From NCBI GenBank assembly GCA_903911145.1, contig CAIWCD010000049.1, positions 62,001 through 126,000 of the forward strand: a stretch of 64,000 bases of DNA. Direction: 5' to 3'. A program made the position numbers and the translations under genes. The notes under the pieces were generated by a model. It did no database searches. It was not told the origin of the DNA and was given only the letters and a program-made list of their open reading frames with translations. Of the stretch, positions 22,057 to 31,899 are shown piece by piece. Source of the stretch: an uncultured delta proteobacterium (GTDB lineage: Bacteria > Myxococcota > Myxococcia > Myxococcales > 40CM-4-68-19). The stretch's first letter is position 1, and every line of letters begins with the position of its first letter.

Positions 22057-22785
22057 CTAAACGCCATGCAGCAGGCGCCGCGCGAAGTGCGGCGAGAGGC
22101 CGGCGACGAGAATCTTCTGGGCGGTTCGCTCGGCGTCGTATTCGACGCGGTGATACTCGACCGTCTCGTTCGCGTCGTCCCAGATCCCGAAGCAGGAGCG
22201 CGGATCGTAGTCCCGCGGCTGGCCACACGATCCGATGCTGCAGATGTACGTCTTGTCGGGCTCGATCTGGACCTGCTCCTCCCAGACGTCCTGGACCTTC
22301 TCGCCGAGGAGAAACGCCCGCTGCAGATGCGAATGCCCGATGAAGGTCAGGTGCGCGAGCCGCGGCGCGCGAATGACGAGATCTTCGGCCTGCTCGAGCG
22401 CAAAGACGTACTCGAACGCTGCCGGATCGCGCGGGGAGGCGTGGCCGTAGAGCACCTTGCCTTCATCGCGCGTGTAGGCGAGGCCTTTGAGCCACGCGAG
22501 GTTCTCGGCGGAGATCCTCTTGGAGGTCCAGTCGAGCGCGTCGCGTGCGGCGCCGTAGTAGTAGCTGTAATCCATTCGACCAGCGACGGCTGCGTCGTGA
22601 TTTCCGAGCACCGCGAACTCGCAGAGCGAGCGCACGCGATCGCAGCAGGCATCGGGGTCGGCGCCGTATCCGACGGTATCGCCGAGGCAGACGTAGCGAT
22701 CCACCGAGAGCTTCGAGGAGGCCTGGATGCAAGCCTCCAGCGCCTCGATGTTGGCGTGGATGTCTGTGAGGATGCAGGTGCGCAT
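22057..22785 (-). CDS. Calcineurin-like metallophosphoesterase
   Basis: A 242-residue cytoplasmic phosphoesterase of the YfcE-like branch. The binuclear metal motif set is complete: LTDIHAN (DxH), CLGDTVGYG (GDxxG), LGNHDAAV (GNHD), YGHASP, and GHSHLQR (GHxH). The substrate cannot be told from sequence; relatives act on cyclic nucleotides, diadenosine polyphosphates or phosphoproteins. It sits between the PfkB-type kinase and pyrB in the same direction. Confidence 0.88.
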   Translation of the reverse strand: MRTCILTDIHANIEALEACIQASSKLSVDRYVCLGDTVGYGADPDACCDRVRSLCEFAVLGNHDAAVAGRMDYSYYYGAARDALDWTSKRISAENLAWLKGLAYTRDEGKVLYGHASPRDPAAFEYVFALEQAEDLVIRAPRLAHLTFIGHSHLQRAFLLGEKVQDVWEEQVQIEPDKTYICSIGSCGQPRDYDPRSCFGIWDDANETVEYHRVEYDAERTAQKILVAGLSPHFARRLLHGV

Positions 22786-22865
22786 GGTCGAAGGGGTCGT
22801 TGCTTACCGCGCGCGTCAGGTCAGGGCAAGCACGAGCGCACGCGGCTCATGCTGGCCGTTGCCAA

Positions 22866-23786
22866 TCAGGAAATCGCGTCGAGATCATCGAAGTGGGTGA
22901 GCGCGCGGAACGAGCCGAAGCGCGCCATCACTTCAACCATCGAGAGCTCGCGCAGGCGGTCCATCGAAAATTGTTCGACGGTGAATGATGCGAGCGTCGA
23001 GCCCATCACCAGCGCCTGCTTGAGCGCCCCCACATCTGTGGTGTTCAAACGATCGAGCAGGCCGAGGAAGCCGCCCGCGAACGTGTCGCCCGCGCCCGTC
23101 GGATCGAGCACGTCTGCGAGAGGGAACGCTGGCGCGTGGAACGTCTCTGCTCCGTGGAGGAGCAGCGCACCGTATTCTCCGCGCTTCACCACGACATACT
23201 TCGGACCCATCTTCGCAATCGCGCGCGCGGCCTTGAGGACATTGGCCTCGCCGGAAAGCTGGCGCGCTTCGCCATCGTTGACGAGAAGCACGTCGACGCG
23301 CTTGAGCAGCTCGAGCAGCTTCGCGCGCTTACCGCTGATCCAGAAGTTCATCGTGTCGGCCGCGACCAGCTTGGGATTCTGCACCTGGTCGAGCACACGC
23401 AACTGAAGCTCGGGGTCGATGTTCCCGAGGAAGATCCGGTCAGCCTTGCGCGCCCACTCGTCGAGCTTCGGATCGAACGTCTCGAAGACATTGAGCTGCG
23501 TATCCAGCGTCTGCGCGCTGTTCAGGTCGAAGCCGTACTTGCCCTTCCATCGGAAGGTGCGCCCGCTCACCTTTTCGAGACCCTCGAGCCGCACGCGGCG
23601 ATCGCGCAGAAACGCCAACTCCTCGATGGGGAAGTCGTCGCCGATGACGCCGACCACTCCCACTTCTGTGAGGAGACTCGCGGCCGCGGAGAAGTAGGTT
23701 GCGCTCCCGCCAAGCGCATTGTCGCGCGCGCCAAACGGGGTTTCGACCGAGTCCAACGCGACGCTGCCGACGACGAGGAGTGACAT
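22866..23786 (-). CDS. PfkB-family sugar/nucleoside kinase
   Basis: A 306-residue ribokinase-superfamily ATP-dependent kinase. The N-terminal GGSATYFSAAAS matches the substrate-binding di-glycine element, and the C-terminal DPTGAGDTFAGGFLG carries the catalytic aspartate and anion hole. The short form and the N-terminus lacking a lid segment fit carbohydrate or nucleoside kinases; the position ahead of pyrimidine genes hints at a nucleoside, but this is an inference. It ends 80 bp before the phosphoesterase gene. Confidence 0.88.
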   Translation of the reverse strand: MSLLVVGSVALDSVETPFGARDNALGGSATYFSAAASLLTEVGVVGVIGDDFPIEELAFLRDRRVRLEGLEKVSGRTFRWKGKYGFDLNSAQTLDTQLNVFETFDPKLDEWARKADRIFLGNIDPELQLRVLDQVQNPKLVAADTMNFWISGKRAKLLELLKRVDVLLVNDGEARQLSGEANVLKAARAIAKMGPKYVVVKRGEYGALLLHGAETFHAPAFPLADVLDPTGAGDTFAGGFLGLLDRLNTTDVGALKQALVMGSTLASFTVEQFSMDRLRELSMVEVMARFGSFRALTHFDDLDAIS

Positions 23787-23841
23787 GGAGACTTCTCGAC
23801 CTCACTGTTGAACGGCGTGAAAGAGCGAACTGCGTGGTGAT

Positions 23842-24558
23842 TCAGGAAGCGAGCCCTGCGAGCAGGAAGAGCGACTTTCCTTCGTACGTGCGATCTCCCG
23901 GCGGTTCGCGCAGCGCAGCGTGTAGCAGGGCTTGCGCGACCTGAACATCCTTGATTGCACGGTAGCGCCAAAGCGGGCCAGCAAAGAGACGTGCCGAGAG
24001 CCGCATCGCTCCCATCGCGAACAGCTCCGCAGGCCGACGTTCCGCGCGGTGACCGAGCAGCAGCGACGGATGAACGAGCTTCACTCCGCGCGGGAATGAC
24101 AATTCGTGCAGACCCGCTTCGAGTTCGCCCTTCACTCGATTGTAGAAGACGGAACTCTTCACGTCGGCCCCCACCGCGGTCACCGCGAGAAACTGCTCGG
24201 CGCCGGCCTCGAGTGCAGCACGGGCGAGCGCGAGCGGCGCATCGAGATCAACGGCGCGAAACGCCGCCTGCGAACCGGCCTTCGCAATCGTCGTTCCGAG
24301 GCAACAGAAGACGTCTGTGGGCCGCGCCTCGTCGAGCGCGGCCCTCAACGCGGCAGCGTCGGCGAAGTCGACAATCACCTCGTGCAGACGCGGATTGGAG
24401 ATGCCGAGAGGGCGGCGCACGAGGGCCGTTACCGACTCGATCTCCGGCGCGTCCGTCGGCGATGCACCAGACCGCGACGTGTCGAGCATCAACCGCAGCA
24501 ACTGGCTGCCGACCAGACCGCTCCCGCCCGCGATGACGATGCGACGGGTCTCCGTCAC
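23842..24558 (-). CDS. NAD(P)-binding Rossmann protein (atypical SDR, TIP30-like)
   Basis: A 238-residue atypical short-chain dehydrogenase-like protein. It begins with the Rossmann motif VIAGGSGLVGSQL, then CCLGTTIAKAGSQAAFRAVD, AVTAVGADVKSS, the putative YxxxK pair in FYNRVKGELE, and HPSLLLGHRAERRPAE. These are typical of a COG0702-type oxidoreductase group whose substrates are mostly unknown. The GTG start overlaps the stop of the upstream membrane gene (GTGA). Confidence 0.85.
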   Translation of the reverse strand: MTETRRIVIAGGSGLVGSQLLRLMLDTSRSGASPTDAPEIESVTALVRRPLGISNPRLHEVIVDFADAAALRAALDEARPTDVFCCLGTTIAKAGSQAAFRAVDLDAPLALARAALEAGAEQFLAVTAVGADVKSSVFYNRVKGELEAGLHELSFPRGVKLVHPSLLLGHRAERRPAELFAMGAMRLSARLFAGPLWRYRAIKDVQVAQALLHAALREPPGDRTYEGKSLFLLAGLAS

Positions 24559-25589
24559 GAGGCATCTCCACTGCCCGCGCCATCCGTTGGAGCCGCGGGC
24601 AGATTCATTGGTGTACCAATGATTGGAGTACCAACCATTTCGACCGCAGGCACCAACCCGACCGGCGCGGGAGGACTCGTCCGCGGTGCATCCATCTCAA
24701 ACGTGCCCGGCGGTTGTGCGCGATCGAGTACGTCAGCACGCGCCAACTCGCAGAACGCGATCAGCCGCGCGGCGCGGCCCCAGGCAAGCGAGGCGAGAGC
24801 GAGTTGAGACAGGAGCAGAGCGAGCAGGATCTTGCCCGCGGAAGCCTGCTCGAGATGGTGCCGCAGCAGGAGAAAGAGAGATGCGACGACCAGCGAGATG
24901 CTGAGCGTTCCGAGGCCGATCCAGACCGAGCGCAGCGGCCTTCGTAGCAGGAGAAGCCCTCCAGCGAAGACGGCGAAGAACGCCGAACGCCGCACGGGTT
25001 GGGCAGCAAACTGCGCACGTGCAGCATCCAGCCAGAGGATGACGAGAACGACAACAAGACCCGCGATGATCGCGGAGAGCCGCGCGTTACCCGAGGCCGC
25101 GCTCTCCGTCACTGCTGTCTCGCGCACGCTCTCCGACCATTTGACGACCGAGGCGACCAACGCCCCCGATAGCCCGACGGGGATGAGCGCGGCGAAGAGT
25201 GTGCGGAACATCCGGCCGAAGAATGTTGCGCCCCCGGCGAACAGTTCGCGCGAGGAGAGAGGCTCCTCGCTCGTCGCCTCTGCGAGGGTGGCGCCGGCGA
25301 AGAGCGCGCCGAAGAGAAGCGCAAGCACCGCGGCCATCAGAATCGACTGCTCCGGATGACCACTCTCCGGCCCGCCAAGCTGTGCAATCAGGTCCAGCGC
25401 AACGGGCGCGCTCAGGCGGTTCGTCAGTTCGCGCACATCAGGCAGGAAGGCCAATTGCCGTTCGAGAAAGTCTGCCCACGGCTGCACCGCGACCCATCCG
25501 GAGAGAGCGAGCAAGATGAGTTGCAGCGCGAGAAGCCGCCACTGCGCTGCACGAACGAGAGATCTGCGCAGGAGCCCGGGCGTGATCAC
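24555..25589 (-). CDS. Unrecognised polytopic membrane protein
   Basis: A 344-residue protein with about seven hydrophobic helices (near 17-36, 84-105, 132-152, 172-190, 203-221, 229-247 and 257-275) and a cytoplasmic Pro/Thr-rich tail. I recognise no enzyme motif. The GTG start overlaps the stop of the peptidase gene upstream (GTGA), so it is coupled to that peptidase and to the NAD(P)-binding gene downstream. The pairing with a secreted metallopeptidase suggests a shared envelope process, which is an inference. Confidence 0.75.
   Translation of the reverse strand: MITPGLLRRSLVRAAQWRLLALQLILLALSGWVAVQPWADFLERQLAFLPDVRELTNRLSAPVALDLIAQLGGPESGHPEQSILMAAVLALLFGALFAGATLAEATSEEPLSSRELFAGGATFFGRMFRTLFAALIPVGLSGALVASVVKWSESVRETAVTESAASGNARLSAIIAGLVVVLVILWLDAARAQFAAQPVRRSAFFAVFAGGLLLLRRPLRSVWIGLGTLSISLVVASLFLLLRHHLEQASAGKILLALLLSQLALASLAWGRAARLIAFCELARADVLDRAQPPGTFEMDAPRTSPPAPVGLVPAVEMVGTPIIGTPMNLPAAPTDGAGSGDAS
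24604..24641. repeat. Double copy of a short palindromic repeat at the end of a membrane protein gene
   Basis: Two 15-bp units, ATTGGTGTACCAATG and ATTGGAGTACCAACC, follow each other. Each is an inverted repeat around TTGG and CCAA. The first shares its core with the copy in carB at 10371. In the minus-strand gene it encodes Val-Gly-Thr-Pro-Ile-Ile-Gly-Thr-Pro-Met in the disordered tail. Confidence 0.4.
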
Positions 25590-28042
25590 AGGCCACCCAA
25601 AAGCGAGAAGAGGATCTGCATCCAGTTGAAGAGTTCAAGCGCCCATCGCCGCGGAGCGAGCTTGTCCGGCGTGCGCGTGCGGCCGTCGTCGAGCTTGTTG
25701 ACGTCGAGCAGGAGATTGCGTTCCGGATCGAGTTGCGCCGATTCGACGCGCGCGGGTCCTTCGAAGATCCACTTGTGCCAGCGCTCTCCCGCGGGCCAGG
25801 CCACTCGATCCTCGCGGCCATCCTCGAATTTCACCAGCAGCGTCTGCGCCACCTGCGCGCCGCGGCGCTGCGTCTTGACTGTGCTGCGAAAGGGAAACGG
25901 GCCCGGATGAAACGGCTTGCCGGTCTGCGATCGCAAGATCGTCCCGCCATCAGCGAACACCGCTCCGCCCGCACCCGTGGCCTTCGCGAACGCTTCGCGC
26001 GTATCGGCAACCAGCTTGTCGGTCTCGTCCTCGGTGAGTTCGACGCGCCCGCCGTCGCGCAGCTCCGTTCCGGGCTCGGGGACGATCTCCACGCTCTCCA
26101 CCGAACGAACGAGATCATCGATCGGTTGCGCGGAGTAGACCTGCACGTCGAACCAATCACGCACCAACTGCTTCTCCTCGGGTGCGTCGCAGCTGTCGAC
26201 CAGAGCCTCGCGAAGATCCGCCGCACTCGGATGCCGATGGTGCCAGCGCTGGTAGTAGAGCTTCATTCCTCGAGCGAGTACGTCGCCACCGAGTTGAGCC
26301 TCGAGGTCGTGCAGCACAAGTGCCGTGCGCGGATAGATCGATTCATAGGTGCCGCTCGAATAGCGGTGCCACGAACTCGCCGCGAGGGGGTCGGCCTGGA
26401 AGTGCGACGCTCCGCCCATCCGCTCGATCAGCCACTGCGTCGGAGCGGGGATATGGAATCCGAGCTTGCCGAACCAGCCGAGGTCGAAGCGAACCTCCTC
26501 GTCGCCGAGCATGCGCGCGTCCCAGAATTCGTTGAGCCCCTCGTCGAGAAATGGCTCCTCGAACTCATTGCTCGCGAGCAGACCCATGAAGTAGCCGTGC
26601 CCGAACTCGTGGACGGTCGTGAAGAGAGTCATATAGGCGCTTGCAGGACCGGTGCTGCCCTCGGTCGTAAAGAACGTCTCGTACTCCATGCCGCCCGCTT
26701 CATCGGCATTGAACGGCGGGATCACGACCGTGATGTGCGGATATGGATATGGGCCGAGGGTATCGGAGAAGTATTTGAGACTATCGAGCGTCGCCCGCTG
26801 CGCGATGGCCGCAGACGCTGCAAACTCCGAGGGGAAATAGGTCTCGACAGTCACCTTCGGGCTGCCGGCCCCTTCATATGTCGCTATGAATGGAGCGGGA
26901 TACTTGTCCCAGGCGGCAAATACCGCGTCGTGGATATCGTCTTGATGGAGCTGGTGCACGACGCCCGCGCTCGTCTCGCGCGGTTCGCCTACGCGCTGCC
27001 CACTCGCCGCGATCGTGAATCCCTTCGGCGCCGTGACTTGAAGATTGTACGTGCCGAAGTCCGCATAGAACTCCGAGTGCAGATGGAACTCGTGCACGTT
27101 CCAACGATCCTCCGTCGCGCCCCGCTCGCCCCTGCGCTCGAGCACGCCGATCTTCGGGAACCACTGCGCGACGAGATGGAACGAGTCGAAGTACCCCGTG
27201 CGCGCGATCACTCGCGGGAGCTGATCGTGGAAGCGGATCTTGATCTCGGTCGTTGCTCCGGGAGCAACCTCCTCGGGCAACTCGACGCGCAGCACACTGC
27301 GATCGGTCTCGGGGCCATCGTCGGGATGGGCGAAGCACGACTTAGAAATTTGCGCGGCCGAGTGCGGGCAAGCCGCGATCGGCAACTCGATCGGCTTCCC
27401 GAGCTGCGAAATCTCGAGCAGGTCGATGTAGCCCCACTCGCCCTTCTTGATCTCAACCGCAGAGCGGAAATCGGACTTCCCCTTCTCGGTCATCCACGTG
27501 CTGTGCGGGCCCTCGAACGCGTTGAGATAGAGGTGAAAGTAGACGGCGTGAATGGGCGTGTCGCTCCGGTTCGTCCAGTGCAGCGTCTCGCTTCCCTCGA
27601 CGGTGTGGGTCTTCGGATCGAGCGTCGCTTGCAGGTCGTAATTGGCGACGCGCTCGGAAAGAGCAGAGAGATCTGCACTGCGCGCGTCCCTCGAAAAGAC
27701 GCGTGAGTCACTGGGCATCCGGACAGGAGCGAAGTCGGCTCCCACTGCAGTCGGCTCGAGTGAGCGCGCACGATCCGCTTTTTGAGAGCTGACAAAGACG
27801 TCTAGTGCCGCGAAGGGCCCGCCGTCACTCTCCCCGGCCAAAACCTTTTCCTCGATTGCGCGCAGAAGACGGTCGCGTGCCTGTGCACTACCCAGCTCCT
27901 GCCCGCCGACCTTCGACGAAAATTCATCCGGAGAGTTCGGCCCACCTTGAGGTGCGTTGGACCCAGCTGCCAGCACCCCGAGGGAGACGAGCGCGGCACA
28001 GAGCGCGGAGAGCAGCAGACGCCGAAGTTGGTTTCGTCGCAT
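25586..28042 (-). CDS. Secreted M1-type (gluzincin) zinc metallopeptidase
   Basis: A large exported metallopeptidase of about 818 aa. It opens with a signal peptide ([24 protein letters not shown]). The zinc site is HEFGH, followed after exactly 18 residues by the glutamate of DEGLNEF, the M1 gluzincin spacing; GGMEYE upstream replaces the aminopeptidase GxMEN motif, so an aminopeptidase mode is uncertain. About 250 residues after the catalytic domain are non-catalytic, ending in a hydrophobic segment ([17 protein letters not shown]) that may anchor it. Start ATG at 28042 is chosen for the signal peptide; ATG 28057 is also possible. It heads the long minus-strand gene run and is divergent from asnS. 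Confidence 0.85.
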   Translation of the reverse strand: MRRNQLRRLLLSALCAALVSLGVLAAGSNAPQGGPNSPDEFSSKVGGQELGSAQARDRLLRAIEEKVLAGESDGGPFAALDVFVSSQKADRARSLEPTAVGADFAPVRMPSDSRVFSRDARSADLSALSERVANYDLQATLDPKTHTVEGSETLHWTNRSDTPIHAVYFHLYLNAFEGPHSTWMTEKGKSDFRSAVEIKKGEWGYIDLLEISQLGKPIELPIAACPHSAAQISKSCFAHPDDGPETDRSVLRVELPEEVAPGATTEIKIRFHDQLPRVIARTGYFDSFHLVAQWFPKIGVLERRGERGATEDRWNVHEFHLHSEFYADFGTYNLQVTAPKGFTIAASGQRVGEPRETSAGVVHQLHQDDIHDAVFAAWDKYPAPFIATYEGAGSPKVTVETYFPSEFAASAAIAQRATLDSLKYFSDTLGPYPYPHITVVIPPFNADEAGGMEYETFFTTEGSTGPASAYMTLFTTVHEFGHGYFMGLLASNEFEEPFLDEGLNEFWDARMLGDEEVRFDLGWFGKLGFHIPAPTQWLIERMGGASHFQADPLAASSWHRYSSGTYESIYPRTALVLHDLEAQLGGDVLARGMKLYYQRWHHRHPSAADLREALVDSCDAPEEKQLVRDWFDVQVYSAQPIDDLVRSVESVEIVPEPGTELRDGGRVELTEDETDKLVADTREAFAKATGAGGAVFADGGTILRSQTGKPFHPGPFPFRSTVKTQRRGAQVAQTLLVKFEDGREDRVAWPAGERWHKWIFEGPARVESAQLDPERNLLLDVNKLDDGRTRTPDKLAPRRWALELFNWMQILFSLLGGL

Positions 28043-28141
28043 TCGGCCGGCGGACATATCACGGCGCAATCGAATGCAGAGCCCTTCCCGCACGCGCCGC
28101 TCGTGCTAGCTTCCGCGCCCCCTTCACTCTGCGGAGCTCAC

Positions 28142-29452
28142 ATGTACCCGACCCTCTCCGTCTCCGACATCGCCGCTGGCAAGTACGAGCCCGGCGCCGA
28201 GCTGCGCCTCACCGGCTGGCTCTACCAGAAGCGATCGAGCGGCAAGCTCGCGTTCCTCCAGTTGCGCGATGGAAGCGGCACGATCCAGTGCGTCGTCTCG
28301 AAGAAGGAGGTCCCCGAAGCCTCGTGGGCCGCCGCCGAGAACGCGCCGCAGGAGTCGTCGATCGCCGTCACGGGAATACTTGCAAAAGACAACCGTTCGC
28401 AGCTCGGCTACGAACTTCAGGCGCGCACGATCGAGCTGATTCAAGGCGAGGCCGGCTATCCGATCCAGCCGAAGGAGCACGGCGTCGGCTTCCTGCAGGA
28501 GCAGCGTCACCTCTGGCTGCGCAGCTCGCGCCAGCGCGCGATCCTCAACGTGCGCCACACGATCATCAAGGCGATCCGCGACTACTTCGATGAGCGCGGC
28601 TTCACGCTTGTCGACGCGCCGATCCTCACTCCTGCGGCCTGTGAAGGCACGAGCACGCTCTTCGAGGTCCCCTACTTCGATCTCGGAAAAGCGTTCCTCA
28701 CGCAGTCGGGCCAACTCTACGGCGAAGCGGCCGCGATGGCCGTGGGCAAGGCTTACGTGTTCGGCCCGACCTTCCGCGCGGAGAAGAGCAAGACGCGCCG
28801 GCACCTCACCGAGTTCTGGATGGTCGAACCCGAGGTCGCGTTCATGGATCTCGATGGCGACATGGATCTCGCCGAGGACTTCCTCTGCGAGATCGTCAAG
28901 CGCGTGCTCGCCAAGCACGAGAACGAATTGAAGACCGTGCTTGAGCGCGACGTCGAGGCGCTGAAGAAGGTGCAGAAGCCCTTCCCGCGCATCACGTACA
29001 CCGAGGCGGTCGAGACGATCGCGAAGACGGGTCACCCCATCAAGTGGGGCGACGACCTCGGCGGCGACGAGGAGACGATTCTCTGCAAGTCGTTCGACCG
29101 GCCGGTGATGGTGCATCGCTATCCGAGCGACATGAAGGCCTTCTATTTCAAGAAGGACCCGAACGACCCAAAAGTGGCGCTGGGCGTGGATGTGCTTGCG
29201 CCTGAAGGGTACGGAGAGATCATCGGAGGCGGGCAGCGCGAGGAGGATTACGCGACGCTCAAGGCGGGAATCGAGAAGCACAATCTGCCGCTCGAGGCGT
29301 TCGGCTGGTATCTCGATCTGCGCAAGTATGGCTCGGTGCCGCACGCAGGTTTCGGACTCGGCGTCGAGCGGACGGTGAGCTGGATCTGTGGCCTGCACCA
29401 CGTGAGGGAGACGATTCCGTTTCCGCGCATGATGGAGCGGTTGACGCCGTAG
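28142..29452 (+). CDS. asnS: Asparagine--tRNA ligase
   Basis: Charges tRNA-Asn. The protein is 436 aa. An N-terminal OB-fold anticodon domain ([20 protein letters not shown]) is followed by the class IIb catalytic core: motif 2 [21 protein letters not shown] region and motif 3 [15 protein letters not shown]. The absence of a C-terminal insertion and the reading of the active site (CEGTSTLF) favour AsnS over AspS. The ATG at 28142 starts 100 bp from the divergent peptidase gene. It is followed by a strong hairpin terminator. Confidence 0.95.
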   Translation: MYPTLSVSDIAAGKYEPGAELRLTGWLYQKRSSGKLAFLQLRDGSGTIQCVVSKKEVPEASWAAAENAPQESSIAVTGILAKDNRSQLGYELQARTIELIQGEAGYPIQPKEHGVGFLQEQRHLWLRSSRQRAILNVRHTIIKAIRDYFDERGFTLVDAPILTPAACEGTSTLFEVPYFDLGKAFLTQSGQLYGEAAAMAVGKAYVFGPTFRAEKSKTRRHLTEFWMVEPEVAFMDLDGDMDLAEDFLCEIVKRVLAKHENELKTVLERDVEALKKVQKPFPRITYTEAVETIAKTGHPIKWGDDLGGDEETILCKSFDRPVMVHRYPSDMKAFYFKKDPNDPKVALGVDVLAPEGYGEIIGGGQREEDYATLKAGIEKHNLPLEAFGWYLDLRKYGSVPHAGFGLGVERTVSWICGLHHVRETIPFPRMMERLTP

Positions 29453-29575
29453 GCGGTCTGGCACGAACGGCCGGCACACGACTGTCCTCCCTCGCGCGGA
29501 TCTGTCTCGGCGTCGGGGTGACAAGGAGAGGCAGCGACAGTCTCAAGATCGGGGCGTGCGTCTCTTTGAAAATGA

Positions 29576-29609
29576 AACGCCCCGCGCACAGTGAAGTGCA
29601 CGGGGCGTT
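29576..29609. terminator. Bidirectional-type hairpin between asnS and the His/Pro-rich gene
   Basis: Outer arms AACGCCCCG and CGGGGCGTT pair perfectly, with an inner GTGCAC-like extension and a GTGAAG loop. The plus-strand side is followed by TTCTTGCTT and the minus-strand side by TTTCATTTTC. It sits between two convergent genes (asnS and the gene ending at 29649) and can serve both. Confidence 0.75.
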
Positions 29610-29648
29610 CTTGCTTGCGTCTCCGCGTTTTGCGGAGAGATGCGCGAG

Positions 29649-30830
29649 CTACTTCTTCTCTTCCTTCTTGTCGTCCTTCTTGTCGGCCTGCCGCTTCGGC
29701 ATCACGCCAGGAGAGGGCTTCTGCGGGGGCCCGAGCGGGGTTGGGTGAGCGGCAGGCGGAGGCGCTGGATGCGCCGTGGGCGGAGGCTGCGGCGCGACGT
29801 GCATCGTGGGGGGCGGCTCGGCTGGATGCTGAATCGGGAACGGCGTGTGCATCTCAGGAGGCGGCGCAGGATGCGCGACGGGAGGGGCCGGGTGCTGCTC
29901 GATCGGCTGCACCGGTCGACCCGGAGGCATCGGCGGATGATTCTCTCCGTGGCCGGGCTCATCGTGACGAACCGGGGGCTGGCCAATCGGACGAGGAGGC
30001 GGCAGCACGATGACGCGTTCATGCTGCCACGGCTGAGGACGGATGGTCCCGACCGGCGCCGGGTGCAGCTCGGGAGGATGGTTCACGTGGCCGACCACTT
30101 CGCGCGGCGGCTCGTAATGCGGGGGTGGACGCACCACCTCCGTGCGGATCACGACAGCATGCTCGCGATCGTAATAGTAGCCATGGCGTCGCGGGTCGTA
30201 GATGAAGCCGACCTCAGGACGATACGGGTGGCGATGCGGCTCGTAGATTCCGCACCAGCCGCCGCCCGGGATCGGATGCTGGCCCGCGTAGAACCATTCG
30301 CGAAAGCCTTCGCCGAAACGGAAGAAGCCGTTCACCAACTGGAACTGGTCGAAGAACTCCGGCTCGTAATAGTGGACATGCGCGCCCTCTGCGAGGCACC
30401 AACCGCCGCCCGGAATCGGGTGGTGGCCCCAGAATCCGACGGGATTCGACGGAGGCGGCGCCTGCACATAGATGACCGGCTCCGGAGGCGGGATCCAATC
30501 CGACGGTGGATCGTCGTAGACGGGCGCGTCTCCGTACGTCGCAACAGGCTCGACCGGTTGCTCGGCGCTGTCGATCGAGCGAGCCGCCTCCTCGAGTTCC
30601 GCCCTCGCCTGCCGCGCCAACTCCACCGCGCGCGCACGGTGTCCGCTGAACTTGTACTCCTGCCCATCGTCGACTCCGCTGGGGTTGAGCGTGTCGATCG
30701 CGGCGTCGAGTTGCTGCGCGGCCTGGTGCAAACGTGGATGCCGCTGTTCGTCCATCGCCGAGGCCGCCGTCGATGCAGCCACCATCGCTGCAAATGCCAC
30801 AGCCGCAAACGTCGTTCTCTTGAGACTCAT
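29649..30830 (-). CDS. Secreted His/Pro-rich protein with duplicated HPIPGGGWC motif
   Basis: A 393-residue exported protein I cannot assign to a named family. Signal peptide MSLKRTTFAAVAFAAMVAASTAASA is cleaved at about residue 25. A helical region (about 28-90) is followed by two copies of a motif: HHPIPGGGWC at 136-145 and HPIPGGGWC at 185-193, each followed by a His/Tyr/Pro segment (VHYYEPE; HRHPYRPE). The C-terminal 170 residues are low-complexity Pro/His/Ala ending in a Lys-rich tail. GGGAGGG precedes the ATG. It is the last gene of the housekeeping run. Confidence 0.75.
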   Translation of the reverse strand: MSLKRTTFAAVAFAAMVAASTAASAMDEQRHPRLHQAAQQLDAAIDTLNPSGVDDGQEYKFSGHRARAVELARQARAELEEAARSIDSAEQPVEPVATYGDAPVYDDPPSDWIPPPEPVIYVQAPPPSNPVGFWGHHPIPGGGWCLAEGAHVHYYEPEFFDQFQLVNGFFRFGEGFREWFYAGQHPIPGGGWCGIYEPHRHPYRPEVGFIYDPRRHGYYYDREHAVVIRTEVVRPPPHYEPPREVVGHVNHPPELHPAPVGTIRPQPWQHERVIVLPPPRPIGQPPVRHDEPGHGENHPPMPPGRPVQPIEQHPAPPVAHPAPPPEMHTPFPIQHPAEPPPTMHVAPQPPPTAHPAPPPAAHPTPLGPPQKPSPGVMPKRQADKKDDKKEEKK

Positions 30831-30885
30831 GCGAGACCCTCCCTGATGATGGACGGCGAACAGTCTGCGCGCCGTCTGAAACCCG

Positions 30886-31899
30886 CTATCGCTTCTTACC
30901 CTTGCTCTTCTTGGATTCGGCTTTCGGCTCCGGCGGAACGAACCGCGGCGATTTGTAGTCCGCCGGTAGCGGTGCTTTCCCCCCGACCAGACGCGAGGCC
31001 GGGTCGACAAACAACTCCTTCTGGGAAGCTGCTTCCTTCTCAGCAGTCGCTATCTTCTGGATAGCTGCTTGCCGTTCAATCGCTGCACTCTTTTCGGAAG
31101 CAGCCATCCCCTGCCTGGCCAGCGCAGGCTCGGAGGCAACCGGCCTCGACGAGGCAAGCGGTGCACTCGTCGTCGCGACCGGAGGAGGCGGCGTCAGATC
31201 CGCAAGGGGAGCGATCGGCAGCTCCGCGTCGGCGGCCGACAACGGTCGTCGCACGAGTGAGGAATCGGGCTTCGGAATGCCCGGGCTGGTCGCGAATGAG
31301 AGCGGCGACGCCTTGGGAATCGTCGTGGCCGCTGGCTTGTGCGTCACGCTCGTGCGCACGGGCGGATGAGACTTGGGCGGCGCATTCACCTTGATCACCC
31401 GCCGCTCGTGACGCGCTTCGGAGCCACCGCGACTCGCCGCATGCGAAAGCGCGCGCACCATCGCCGCGGGGTCGAGACCAAACACGCGGGCACGAGCCGG
31501 ACCGTTGGGTTCGTCGACGAGAGTGCGAATGCCGAGATCAAGCGAGATGCTCGCTGGCAACTGAAACGCCGCATCTTCAACGCCCGCGCGGCCGATCCGC
31601 CGAATCCGCTCGGCAACGCGCGCCGCCAACTCCTGCTCGCTCTGGCCCTGCGGTCCCATCCCGAAGAGGAACAGCTTGCGGAAGCCGAGTTTCGAGCCGG
31701 GCGTCAGCAGCGCTTCTCCATCCTCGCCTTTGACGAGACCGGAGCGAAGCATCCGCGACAGGCCGCCTGACAGCCGCCAATCGCAGAGCCCCGACAAACC
31801 CACGAGCGGTCGTTCATCCAGTCCCACGAAGAGACAGAGCGCCTCGGCGTTCGCCTGGTCGAAGGCCTCCAGCGTGAGCGGATAGAACGACAGGTCCAT
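30886..31899 (-). CDS. Stand-alone M17 peptidase N-terminal-like domain protein
   Basis: A 337-residue protein. The first 150 residues look like the N-terminal macro-like domain of leucyl aminopeptidase (LSGGLSRMLRSGLVKGEDGE then KLFLFGMG), but no M17 catalytic domain follows. Instead the remainder is disordered, rich in Ala/Pro/Ser/Lys, with a Lys-rich end. The ATG at 31897-31899 overlaps the nusB stop (TGATG), so it is translationally coupled to nusB. It may be a regulatory or binding module; function is unknown. Confidence 0.75.
   Translation of the reverse strand: MDLSFYPLTLEAFDQANAEALCLFVGLDERPLVGLSGLCDWRLSGGLSRMLRSGLVKGEDGEALLTPGSKLGFRKLFLFGMGPQGQSEQELAARVAERIRRIGRAGVEDAAFQLPASISLDLGIRTLVDEPNGPARARVFGLDPAAMVRALSHAASRGGSEARHERRVIKVNAPPKSHPPVRTSVTHKPAATTIPKASPLSFATSPGIPKPDSSLVRRPLSAADAELPIAPLADLTPPPPVATTSAPLASSRPVASEPALARQGMAASEKSAAIERQAAIQKIATAEKEAASQKELFVDPASRLVGGKAPLPADYKSPRFVPPEPKAESKKSKGKKR

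Noticed and set aside
25733-27706. A 657-codon plus-strand open frame
   Set aside because: It is opposite the metallopeptidase gene, whose HEFGH-x18-E motif proves the minus strand.
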